Assembly (NCBI GenBank): GCA_947303335.1
Contig: CAMYYB010000015.1
Location: 1-46,888 of the forward strand
DNA from: an uncultured Bacteroidales bacterium
GTDB taxonomy: Bacteria; Bacteroidota; Bacteroidia; Bacteroidales; F082
DNA: 46,888 nucleotides
Reading direction: 5' to 3'
Positions 14,334-21,900 of this stretch are shown piece after piece. How positions within the stretch are numbered: the stretch's first letter is position 1; each line of letters begins with the position of its first letter. Under the pieces are notes generated by a model that saw only the letters and a list, made by a program, of their open reading frames with translations, was not told the origin of the DNA and ran no database searches. A program made the translations under genes and the position numbers.

Positions 14334-16439
14334 ATGGAACTGAACCTGCTGCAAACGAACATCGCGTATCTAAAGGGCGTCGGGCCGAAGAAGGCTGAAG
14401 TCCTGAAGAAGGAATTGGGTGTATTTACTTATCAGGATATGCTCAACCAGTTTCCATTCCGTTACATTGACCGAAGCCAAATCCAAAAGGTGGCTTATAT
14501 CAATGATGACAGCGTTTATTATCAACTCGTTGGCACCATCTCTAATATCAAGATGATTGGAGCTCCGAGAGCTACAAGGGCGACAGGACTCTTCAGCGAC
14601 GAGACTGGCAGCATCGAGGTGGTTTGGTTCAGCGGACTGAAGTGGATTAAGAACCGCTTCAAGCCCGGTGTGAAATATGTGCTGTTCGGCAAAGCGAGCG
14701 AGTTTAACCACAACTTCAACTTCGTCCACCCTGAAATAGAAGAGTATGACCCCAACGACCCGCTTATCGGAGAAGGGCTACAAGGCATATACAACACCAC
14801 AGAGCGCATGAAAGACTGCGGCTTGGGAACACGCACCATTGCCAAACTGCAAAAGCAAATCCTGCAACAGGTGTATGAGTACATCCCCGAAACCTTGCCC
14901 AAGTCTCTCATTGAAGAAAACCAGTTGATACCGCGCCGTTACGCCTATTACGAGATACATCTGCCCACCAACAATATCGAAATCCAGCAGGCCACGCGGC
15001 GACTGAAATACGAGGAGCATTTCTTCTTCCAGTTGAAGCTGCTGCGCAACAAGATGCACCGCGAACAGACTGTCAAAGGACACGTTTTCAATGTAGTGGG
15101 TGACTATTTCAACAGTTTCTATAAGGAGCATCTGCCGTTTCCACTCACCAATGCCCAAAAGCGCGTCATCAAGGAGATTCGAAAAGACTTGGGTTCGGGT
15201 CGCCAGATGAACCGTCTGCTGCAAGGCGACGTGGGTAGCGGAAAGACCATCGTTGCTCTGATGGTAATGCTTCTGGCTTTGGACAACGGCTTTCAAGCCT
15301 GCCTGATGGCCCCTACGGAAATTTTGGCCACGCAGCATTTTGCCACTTTGCAGGAACAGCTGGAGAACATGGATGTCAATTATGCCCTGCTGACAGGTTC
15401 CACCAAAATAGGAGAGCGCAGAAAGATTTATGCAGGACTGGCCGACGGCACAATTCAGATGGTGGTGGGCACACATGCCCTAATAGAAAGCAAAGTGGTG
15501 TTCAAGAATTTAGGTCTGGCTATTATCGACGAGCAGCACCGTTTCGGAGTGGAACAAAGGGCCAAGTTTTATGAAAAGACGGAGATTCCTCCACATACCC
15601 TCGTGATGACGGCGACCCCCATCCCTCGCACCCTCGCGATGACACAATACGGCGACTTGGATGTTTCCAAGATTGACGAACTGCCTCCGGGTAGGAAACC
15701 CGTTCAGACCTATCACGTCTACAGCGACGACCGTTACCGCATCATGATGTTCATAAAAAAGCAAATCGCCCTTGGACGACAGATTTACGTGGTCTATCCT
15801 TGCATCAAAGAATCGGAAAACACAGATATGATTGCGCTTCAGGAGGGTTATGAGGCCTTGTTGCACGACTTCCCCGAGCCGCAGTACAAGATCTGTGTCT
15901 GTCACGGACGGCTCAGTGCCGAAGATAAGGACTTCGAGATGCAGCGGTTTATTAATAGGAACGCGCAAATCATGGTGGCGACTACGGTGATAGAGGTAGG
16001 GGTCAACATTCCCAACGCTACGGTGATGATTATTGAGAACGCCAATCGTTTTGGGTTGTCGCAGTTGCACCAGTTGAGGGGTAGGGTAGGACGCGGCGCA
16101 GACCAATCCTATTGCATTCTCGTCACAGACCACAAGCTGACCAATGATGGAAAGACCCGCATGAAGACGATGTGCAGCACCAACGACGGTTTTGAGATTG
16201 CTGAAGTTGATTTGGAGTTACGCGGTCCAGGCGAAACGGGAGGCACCCGTCAATCCGGACAAATTGAAATGCTGATTGGCGACCTCCAGAAAGACGGTCC
16301 GCTCATACCCCAAGTCCGCGATGCCGCCATCAAGCTCTTGGCCGATGACCCCAAACTCGCCAAACCCGAAAACCGAATGCTGCGCGAGCATTATAAGGAG
16401 TTATTCGCACAGACATTTGATTGGAGCCAGATAGGGTAA
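14334..16439 (+). CDS. recG: ATP-dependent DNA helicase RecG
   Basis: A 701-residue helicase that remodels stalled replication forks and branch-migrates Holliday junctions. N-terminal wedge/OB region begins IAYLKGVGPKKAEVLKKELG; helicase motif I is GDVGSGKTIVAL (about residue 298), Ia APTEILATQH, II DEQHRFG (about 398), III MTATPIPRTLA, V/VI VATTVIEVGVNIPNAT and QLRGRVGRG. Length and motif order match the family. Start MELNLLQTN matches the conserved N-terminus; longer frames run into the permease gene in another frame. Confidence 0.96.
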   Translation: MELNLLQTNIAYLKGVGPKKAEVLKKELGVFTYQDMLNQFPFRYIDRSQIQKVAYINDDSVYYQLVGTISNIKMIGAPRATRATGLFSDETGSIEVVWFSGLKWIKNRFKPGVKYVLFGKASEFNHNFNFVHPEIEEYDPNDPLIGEGLQGIYNTTERMKDCGLGTRTIAKLQKQILQQVYEYIPETLPKSLIEENQLIPRRYAYYEIHLPTNNIEIQQATRRLKYEEHFFFQLKLLRNKMHREQTVKGHVFNVVGDYFNSFYKEHLPFPLTNAQKRVIKEIRKDLGSGRQMNRLLQGDVGSGKTIVALMVMLLALDNGFQACLMAPTEILATQHFATLQEQLENMDVNYALLTGSTKIGERRKIYAGLADGTIQMVVGTHALIESKVVFKNLGLAIIDEQHRFGVEQRAKFYEKTEIPPHTLVMTATPIPRTLAMTQYGDLDVSKIDELPPGRKPVQTYHVYSDDRYRIMMFIKKQIALGRQIYVVYPCIKESENTDMIALQEGYEALLHDFPEPQYKICVCHGRLSAEDKDFEMQRFINRNAQIMVATTVIEVGVNIPNATVMIIENANRFGLSQLHQLRGRVGRGADQSYCILVTDHKLTNDGKTRMKTMCSTNDGFEIAEVDLELRGPGETGGTRQSGQIEMLIGDLQKDGPLIPQVRDAAIKLLADDPKLAKPENRMLREHYKELFAQTFDWSQIG

Positions 16440-16518
16440 ATTATATCCGAATGGGTGTAATTTATAGTTATTTTTATGTTTTTATATTCTATCGGGTATA
16501 AAATAGGGGCTAATGGAC

Positions 16519-16707
16519 AAAAAAGCGTGGAATTTATGCCTTGCTTGATACTCCGGGTTACCACGCCCGCACCTTCTAACAAGTCATTCCACGCCGTCAC
16601 AACGGCATTTTTCGAACTTATTCTTGAAGGTGTGTCCCATAAGAGACGATGTGGTAAATTGAGTATCAAGAATCAGCCTCAAATCGCTATTTATTCTACG
16701 TCAATGT
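16519..16707 (-). ncRNA. Structured RNA-like element, copy B
   Basis: Second copy of the element at 4425-4617. P1 CTTGATACTC (16544-16553) pairs with GAGTATCAAG (16661-16670); P2 CCAC (16561) with GTGG (16651); P3 CACCTTC (16570-16576) with GAAGGTG (16626-16632); P4 GCCGT (16593) with ACGGC (16602). Unpaired blocks are shared, such as TAACAAGT and AACTTAT. On the minus strand it ends ATTCCACGC then TTTTTT. It lies 29 bases past the ParE-type toxin gene on that strand and faces the end of recG, so here it may terminate or tail the toxin-antitoxin mRNA. Confidence 0.65.
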
Positions 16708-16736
16708 GTTGTTTTTACTACATACTTTGTTCGTTT

Positions 16737-17069
16737 TCAGTTAATCATATTTTTGGCATCTTCTTGCAGTAAAGCATACAAAGTGTCGCGGTTTTGTCGG
16801 TTGCTCCAAATGCTGACGATATATACTTCATTGTTAAAGATGGCGTATACTACACTGTTGAGGCGGCATTGCAACTCACGAAATTCAATACTCGTTTCTT
16901 CATCTGTGAAACTTGCAACGCCAATGTTTGGGAATTGGGATATATCTTCAACGGCCTTGTCAATACTGTTGCGCATTTTCAGGGCAGCACGTTGGCCAAA
17001 CTCAGAAGCCACATACGCTGCTGTGGTTGCAAATTCAGTTGCAGCTCTATTGGACCACCTTACGTTCAT
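16737..17069 (-). CDS. RelE/ParE-family toxin
   Basis: A 110-residue protein of the RelE/ParE fold. It starts VRWSNRAATEFATTAAYVA, has the middle FPNIGVASF and FRELQ segments, and ends YVVYAIFNNEVYIVSIWSNRQN-like strands (VYIVSIWSNRQN). Members are either ribosome-dependent mRNases or gyrase poisons; the ParE-like N-terminus (WSNRA) leans to ParE but activity is not certain. It overlaps the antitoxin gene by 4 nt. Confidence 0.8.
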   Translation of the reverse strand: MNVRWSNRAATEFATTAAYVASEFGQRAALKMRNSIDKAVEDISQFPNIGVASFTDEETSIEFRELQCRLNSVVYAIFNNEVYIVSIWSNRQNRDTLYALLQEDAKNMIN

Positions 17070-17359
17070 AAGCCCTCTGCTATTGCCATGTCAACCAACT
17101 TCATTGCCTCTTCATGGGAGAGCGTTTGCTCGCGTCCAGCGATAATATCTCTCATTCGTTCTTGCGAAACCTCTATCATCTCCTCACGAGTCCGCAGCCC
17201 CGGCATGTCTAACAAACTGTCTTCCTGACGAACTCTCGTTAGGAAAGACTTCCGAACCCTTTCATTTTGTTGGTGATAAATCGCCAACAACGCATCCACT
17301 ATCGACATTTCTTGAGGCATAACACTTGTTTCCATAACCATATCTTTCTTTGAATTCAT
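17066..17359 (-). CDS. Antitoxin partner of the ParE-like toxin
   Basis: A 97-residue acidic-helical protein directly upstream of, and overlapping, the toxin gene, as expected for an antitoxin. The sequence SIVDALLAIYHQQNERVRKSFL and the C-terminal LSHEEAMKLVDMAIAEGL are helix-rich; no classic ribbon-helix-helix motif is obvious. The ATG at 17359 is 3 nt from a -7 box, so the ATGs at 17341 or 17335 are credible alternatives that would give a normal leader. Confidence 0.68.
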   Translation of the reverse strand: MNSKKDMVMETSVMPQEMSIVDALLAIYHQQNERVRKSFLTRVRQEDSLLDMPGLRTREEMIEVSQERMRDIIAGREQTLSHEEAMKLVDMAIAEGL

Positions 17360-17362
17360 CGG

Positions 17363-17370
17363 CAAAGATA
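17363..17370 (-). promoter_or_regulatory. -7 box of the toxin-antitoxin operon
   Basis: The minus strand reads TATCTTTG immediately before the antitoxin start. Confidence 0.5.
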
Positions 17371-17785
17371 GACACTTTTTTCATTACGTAAACGATAAAC
17401 TGAAAGATTTCAATTTCATTGCATGACGATGCCACGTGTCAAACATCGCTCAATGGACGGATATCTTTCTCCGTGTCAACTTTGTATTAGTTTCGTAACA
17501 ACATCGTAGTAGCACCTTAATTCACTCCTGTCTTTTACATCTGTTACTCAATTGTTATTCGATTGTTCTACGTTAAAAATCGAATAACAATAGTGACATT
17601 CAGGAAGCCTTTAGGTTTTACTCCCCCTTTACTCAAACACTACTGAAACTTTACTCAAATTCTAATCAAATTCTATGATACGCCAACATAACAATGACAT
17701 AACATTGACTTGGCTCTAAGGCAGAAAGCGGGCCGGTTTATTAACAAAGCCCATATTGTTCCATATTGGATGTTTTGGGATAGAA
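17371..17785. other. Non-coding gap with a 13-bp inverted repeat
   Basis: I see no gene here. A perfect 13-bp inverted repeat, TTGTTATTCGATT (17552-17564) and its complement (17578-17590), has a 13-nt loop. The right part is AT-rich with imperfect TTTACTCaaA repeats. The hairpin could be an operator or an mRNA end. Confidence 0.5.
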
Positions 17786-18301
17786 TCAATCCTCCGCTTT
17801 CTTCTCTTTTCTAAACGAATAGAACTTATTCGTCAAATAGCTGAACGTCACGCAGATGATGGAGATGATAACATAGGAGACGGTGGGCCACCATTGGAAA
17901 ACTTCGACGAAGAGCTTCAAGCCGAAATAGTTGATAAGGATATTGCCGATGGTCACAAGGAAGTACCTGATCATCTGTGTCCTGCCCCGTAAAGAGGAAC
18001 CCGAGAAACTGATGTGTCGTGCCATCCAGAAACCCGTCAAGAAAGTGATAGGGAATTTGAACACGAAAGCGGCAATATGGGGTGTGAAAGCAATGAAACC
18101 GAGGTCAAATACCTGGGCATGAAATACATAATGGTAGAATACATAGTATAGTACCCATTCCAGAACCAGGTTCATTCCGCCACAGGCTCCATAACGGAAC
18201 AACTCAAGGCTCATCACCTTGCGGAAAGGCGGATAGAAAAAGTCGATGATGGTGGTCAAGGTGCGTTCTATCCAGGATTCTATGTTGCGAAGGGCTGACA
18301 T
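17786..18301 (-). CDS. GtrA-family membrane protein
   Basis: A 171-residue protein with four predicted membrane segments, starting after a cytoplasmic N-terminus (FRYGACGGMNLVLEWVLYY), then FPITFLTGFWMARHISF and SYVIISIICVTFSYLTNKFYSF, the typical GtrA end. GtrA proteins are thought to flip or carry polyprenyl-linked sugars. It lies 41 bases after mevalonate kinase, so it may be cotranscribed with isoprenoid genes that supply the polyprenyl carrier (inference). Confidence 0.82.
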   Translation of the reverse strand: MSALRNIESWIERTLTTIIDFFYPPFRKVMSLELFRYGACGGMNLVLEWVLYYVFYHYVFHAQVFDLGFIAFTPHIAAFVFKFPITFLTGFWMARHISFSGSSLRGRTQMIRYFLVTIGNILINYFGLKLFVEVFQWWPTVSYVIISIICVTFSYLTNKFYSFRKEKKAED

Positions 18302-18308
18302 CGGGCGG

Positions 18309-18316
18309 CAAAAATA
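18309..18316 (-). promoter_or_regulatory. -7 box before the GtrA gene
   Basis: TATTTTTG on the minus strand, seven nt before the ATG at 18301, implying a very short leader. Confidence 0.4.
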
Positions 18317-18342
18317 GGAAATCTTTGATTCAATGGGGCTGA

Positions 18343-19227
18343 TTACAACCAAATCACTTCGAAATTCTTGAGTATACCAGAGGCTTTCGTTACATCATCG
18401 GTGAAGCCTAACACATAACCGCCGCCACCTGACCCCGAAATCTTCACGCCAAAATGGAAATCAAAGTCTCTTGTAAACAAGTCCATCGTGTTGTCGGTAA
18501 TCATTGGGCGGAGAAACTCCAACTGTCCTATGGTTAGTTGTTTCAGGGAGTTGAAGAACAATTCTGTATGGTCATTTATCATCGTATTAATGCAAGCTGA
18601 CACGCAAGGCACATACTCTGATTGAAACCGGCGCAGGAACTCAGTATCCTCGCGCTGTTGTTTGAAATAATCGACCAGCGGCTTGGTATTACTTTTTATC
18701 TTTGTGTCAATGAGACAGATGTGGATGTCTTTTTTCAAAAAGTCGCCAGAAAGTAGCTCTACACCCATAGGGGTAATCTTGAACGGTTTACCAAGATAGC
18801 ATTGTAAAGGGTCTATGCCTGAGCTGCTCCCGTGAAAATAGCTCTCCATCTTGCCGAAAATCTCCTTGAGCTTCAGCCCATCCTCGGTTTTCTGCTTCGC
18901 GTAGGCATCGTAGACTGCAGCGACTAAAGTACCTGAACTGCCCAATCCGTAGCCCGAAGGCACATTGGAATCTAAAATGAGGTTATACTGCAAATCGTGG
19001 TTAAACTTTTGTAAATCAAACAAGTGTCTGATTTCCAAAGAGGAAAGATACTCTGCAAAACGTTGCAGGCTGGCATTGGAGGCTGCCACACCTTGAACTG
19101 AAAGAGAGGGAGCGATACGCCATTGGGCTGAGAATTGCTTCAGAGGCACCATCAAAGCGGTACTGTCGAAAATCATCGAGTATTCGCCAAAAAGAATCAC
19201 CTTGCTATAGTAACGTTCTCTCATCAC
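18343..19227 (-). CDS. Mevalonate kinase
   Basis: A 294-residue GHMP kinase. The N-terminus SKVILFGEYSMIFDSTALM, the ATP loop PSGYGLGSSGTLVAAVYDA (about residues 90-109), GSSSGIDPLQ (catalytic Asp region) and the C-terminal SGSGGGGYVLGF loop match mevalonate kinases. It phosphorylates mevalonate using ATP. It begins in an ATGA overlap with the diphosphomevalonate decarboxylase gene, so the two are cotranscribed. A different GHMP specificity is possible but the neighbours make this the best call. Confidence 0.85.
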   Translation of the reverse strand: MMRERYYSKVILFGEYSMIFDSTALMVPLKQFSAQWRIAPSLSVQGVAASNASLQRFAEYLSSLEIRHLFDLQKFNHDLQYNLILDSNVPSGYGLGSSGTLVAAVYDAYAKQKTEDGLKLKEIFGKMESYFHGSSSGIDPLQCYLGKPFKITPMGVELLSGDFLKKDIHICLIDTKIKSNTKPLVDYFKQQREDTEFLRRFQSEYVPCVSACINTMINDHTELFFNSLKQLTIGQLEFLRPMITDNTMDLFTRDFDFHFGVKISGSGGGGYVLGFTDDVTKASGILKNFEVIWL

Positions 19228-20309
19228 ATCAATGATTTTGGCCAGTCGCCCACATGGTCAGCAATCCAACGGCCTTGGTTACAATATGTTACCAATTCAC
19301 TCTTGATGAATTTTTCCACTTTTTTAGCCTCACTCTCTGGATAAAGCAGATGTACATTGGGACCGGCATCCAAGGTGAAGCATAACGGAATATGGGTTTC
19401 GTTCCTGAATTGACGCACTTCGTCGATGATGCGCAAGGTGTTGGGTTTCATCAGGATATAGGAAGGGTTGGAGCACATCATCAAAGCATGAAGCTGTAGG
19501 GCTTCCGACTCGGTGATATTAATAAAGGTGTCCAAATCTCCAGACTTCAAGGCGGCAAGCAGGTTCTTGATGTTCTCGTTGGCTTGTGCATAACGTGCTG
19601 GGGCGTATGGATTGTCCACCATCAAGGCGTGACCTGCCCGACTGGAAACAGACTTGGTCTCGCCGCTGACAATTAGGATGCTGTCGAGATAGGTCCTGAA
19701 GACAGAATGGATGTCATTTTCCAATGGAACAGCATATTCGTCTGAACTGCCTGCGTATGCTTCGGTTGCTCCCCAAAGTGCCATTTTGGGAAACACAGAC
19801 CTTGCTGCACTACCTGAAGCCAAACGCGAGAAATAGGAGGCTTTGCATAAATCTAAGGCCCCTGAGCCTGTCGAAGGGCCGACCAATAAGGATTCTATCT
19901 CTATCAAACACATCACGAACGCACTCATTGACGAAGCCGAAGAAGCGATACCCGAAGAATGAGGGAAAGTGTTGCGGCTTTCCACCTTCAGATGCAGTTG
20001 ATGGAGGAAGGGGAAAAACGCTTGGTTGTCAAGCAGAAACTTCTCAATCTTTGCGCCGAAAGCGGGGTTCTCTTGGCCTTCGAAGAAGAACTGGAAGTTG
20101 AATTGCTTTGCTTTTTCAAAAGTAACGAATGTCTCGGAGCGACATTCCGACAATGTGAAGCTGATGGACGGATTCTGAGGCAGTTGTTTGCCTCTTTTGC
20201 CCCAATATTTCACCAAAGCGATGTTCGAAGGGCTTTGCCAACCCACCTTGCCTTGAAACTCGTTGGGCACTTCGCCTTTATATGCTTCGTTTAACCAAAT
20301 CTGTTCCAT
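19224..20309 (-). CDS. Diphosphomevalonate decarboxylase
   Basis: A 361-residue GHMP-fold enzyme making isopentenyl diphosphate. It has SNIALVKYWGKR (residues about 28-39), the P-loop-like SSGIASSASSMSAFV, SGSAARSVF and FTLDAGPNVHLLYPE, all signatures of the family. Start MEQIWLNEAY at 20309 is chosen because a -7 box lies just upstream. About ten residues (VGPSTGSGAL) between the ATP loop helix and the ARL region are encoded by a REP-like palindrome and look inserted. It overlaps mevalonate kinase by 4 nt. Confidence 0.92.
   Translation of the reverse strand: MEQIWLNEAYKGEVPNEFQGKVGWQSPSNIALVKYWGKRGKQLPQNPSISFTLSECRSETFVTFEKAKQFNFQFFFEGQENPAFGAKIEKFLLDNQAFFPFLHQLHLKVESRNTFPHSSGIASSASSMSAFVMCLIEIESLLVGPSTGSGALDLCKASYFSRLASGSAARSVFPKMALWGATEAYAGSSDEYAVPLENDIHSVFRTYLDSILIVSGETKSVSSRAGHALMVDNPYAPARYAQANENIKNLLAALKSGDLDTFINITESEALQLHALMMCSNPSYILMKPNTLRIIDEVRQFRNETHIPLCFTLDAGPNVHLLYPESEAKKVEKFIKSELVTYCNQGRWIADHVGDWPKSLM
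19858..19884. repeat. REP-like palindrome inside the decarboxylase gene
   Basis: On the minus strand GGTCGGCCCTTCGACAGGCT then CAGG, the same core found at 20761, 37163 and 43629. It is in frame and encodes the extra VGPSTGSGAL segment. Confidence 0.75.
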
Positions 20310-20313
20310 TCTG

Positions 20314-20321
20314 CAAAAATA
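20314..20321 (-). promoter_or_regulatory. -7 box abutting the decarboxylase gene
   Basis: TATTTTTG on the minus strand, four nt before the ATG at 20309, again implying a leaderless transcript. Confidence 0.45.
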
Positions 20322-20340
20322 GCAAAAAACCTGAAAACTG

Positions 20341-21285
20341 TTACAATACAATGTCCTTATAACCAAAAATTACCTCTAAACCTTTCCCTATAAAGTATTC
20401 TCTCACTTGGGATTCATTCCATTCGGTGGCTGCGAGGATGAAGTCGCCGCCCCAGGCACCTAAGGATTTCAGAACGCCTTCAAAGTCGGGGAAGCGTTTC
20501 TGCACAGGCTCTTGTCCGATGCAGCGGGCAACGATGCGCTCGTGGCATTGCATCAACAAACCGAACTCATCAAGACTTTGGCATTGGGGTACAGCCCTAC
20601 TGATTTCTGAAACGGCTTCGATGTCTTTCTCCAAATCGACAGGATTGGCTTTCTCCAAAAATGCCTTAATTTCCTTTGAAGAGCTTTGCTTCTGGCCAAG
20701 ATAGATGAAGAAGAGGTGATTGGCGAAAGGAGGTTCATAATCTACGGATTCAACTTTTGGGGTCGGCCCTTCGACAGGCTTAGGAACCTTAGTTCTTACT
20801 TGATAGTAAATCGGTCCTTCCGCTGTGGCGCAGGCAATATCATAACCCGATCCGCCAAAGGTAAGTTTCAGTAATTCGTATGGATTCACGTTGGCCCATT
20901 TTGCGAGGTTCGCTATCAAGGTGGAGCTACTTCCTAAGCCCCAATTGGGGTCAAAGTCCAAACGGGTGGTAAAATGCAGGTCTTTGCCTTCAAAAGCTTT
21001 AGGATTCAGTTGTTGGACGGCTTGAAGAATCTGACTTAGCCTTGTGGCTTTATCTGGGTCGTCTGTAGAGAAGTTCATCAGATTTTCGCGGTTCAAGGTC
21101 ACAGAGAACCATTTGCCTTCAGGGTGCCAAGCTTCCCAATGCAAACAGTTCTCATTGGAATCAAGGGCTTCTATTTCAAGACTTTGACCCAATTTCAATG
21201 GTAACGCCAATGCCAATGCGCCTTTCAGAACGAGGTATTCGCCTGTCAAGAGAAATTTTCCGTGGGAATGATATTGTCGAATCAT
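20341..21285 (-). CDS. GYDIA-type GHMP kinase, likely phosphomevalonate kinase
   Basis: A 314-residue GHMP kinase: YHSHGKFLLTGEYLVLKGA at the N-terminus, ATP loop WGLGSSSTLIANLAKWA, and the family-defining GGSGYDIACA. Bacteroidota members of this group sit with mevalonate genes and are the best candidates for the missing phosphomevalonate kinase step; direct proof in this lineage is not known to me. About 15 residues (VRTKVPKPVEGPTPK) come from a REP-like insertion. It ends 31 bases before the decarboxylase start. Confidence 0.82.
   Translation of the reverse strand: MIRQYHSHGKFLLTGEYLVLKGALALALPLKLGQSLEIEALDSNENCLHWEAWHPEGKWFSVTLNRENLMNFSTDDPDKATRLSQILQAVQQLNPKAFEGKDLHFTTRLDFDPNWGLGSSSTLIANLAKWANVNPYELLKLTFGGSGYDIACATAEGPIYYQVRTKVPKPVEGPTPKVESVDYEPPFANHLFFIYLGQKQSSSKEIKAFLEKANPVDLEKDIEAVSEISRAVPQCQSLDEFGLLMQCHERIVARCIGQEPVQKRFPDFEGVLKSLGAWGGDFILAATEWNESQVREYFIGKGLEVIFGYKDIVL
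20761..20788. repeat. REP-like sequence inside the GYDIA kinase gene
   Basis: GGTCGGCCCTTCGACAGGCT then TAGG, matching the repeat core in three other genes with one change. It is read on the opposite strand from the protein and stays in frame. Confidence 0.72.
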
Positions 21286-21303
21286 TTGAGGTGTTTTTTA
21301 TTG

Positions 21304-21394
21304 CACGCAGAATGCGCAGAATTTTGAGAATCGCGATGCGACACTAATTTATTGTCCAATAGGCTTCTCATAATTCCCATAATTCTGCGTGAGA
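21304..21394. repeat. 91-bp direct repeat, left of the GxxExxY gene
   Basis: It matches 21806-21896 with five mismatches in 91. Ends are inverted (CACGCAGAA / TTCTGCGTG) and the interior is largely palindromic (GAATTTTGAGAA with TTCTCATAATTC). It abuts the GxxExxY stop codon. Confidence 0.92.
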
Positions 21395-21784
21395 TTAATG
21401 ATACTTATTGACAATTCTATGTATTCCATCCATCAAATCATCCACGTTAAAATTAATGAGCAATCCAACTTTTTTCCCTGTCAGTTTCAAATAAGAGGTC
21501 AATTGTTTATAATGAACAGCACACAACTCTTCAACGGATTTTAGTTCTATTATGAGTTGATCTTCTACAATAATGTCTAATCGTAATCCTTCACCGATTT
21601 CACAACCTTTATAGATAACGTTTATTGGAACTTCCATTTCTGCTTTCAAGCCTTTTAGTTCAAGCTCTTTCATCAAAGCCTTTTGATAAACTTTTTCCAA
21701 TAGACCAGGCCCCAAAGTCTTATAAACTTCCATGGCACATCCTATTACCTTATAACTTAATTTGTCATTATTGTATTCAGTCAT
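21395..21784 (-). CDS. GxxExxY protein (PD-(D/E)XK nuclease superfamily)
   Basis: A 129-residue protein with the name-giving motif GPGLLEKVY (about residues 24-32) and LRLDIIVEDQLIIELKSVE, the D...ExK core of the PD-(D/E)XK fold. Function unknown. It lies exactly between two 91-bp palindromic direct repeats, between HMG-CoA reductase and the GYDIA kinase, so it looks like a cassette inserted in the mevalonate cluster. ATG at 21784 is chosen; a GTG at 21808 overlaps the repeat. Confidence 0.88.
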   Translation of the reverse strand: MTEYNNDKLSYKVIGCAMEVYKTLGPGLLEKVYQKALMKELELKGLKAEMEVPINVIYKGCEIGEGLRLDIIVEDQLIIELKSVEELCAVHYKQLTSYLKLTGKKVGLLINFNVDDLMDGIHRIVNKYH

Positions 21785-21805
21785 AATGAATGATTTATTA
21801 TTTGT

Positions 21806-21896
21806 CACGCAGAAATCGCAGAATTTTGAGAATCGTGATGCGACACTAATTTATTGTCCGATAGGTTTCTCATAATTCCCATAATTCTGCGTGAGA
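21806..21896. repeat. 91-bp direct repeat, right of the GxxExxY gene
   Basis: Partner of 21304-21394. It ends four bases before the HMG-CoA reductase stop codon region at 21901. Confidence 0.92.
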
Positions 21897-21900
21897 AAAA

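Noticed and set aside
16391-16669. Open frame on the minus strand across the recG end
   Set aside because: It lies across the structured element and the recG 3' end. Its peptide has no domain features.
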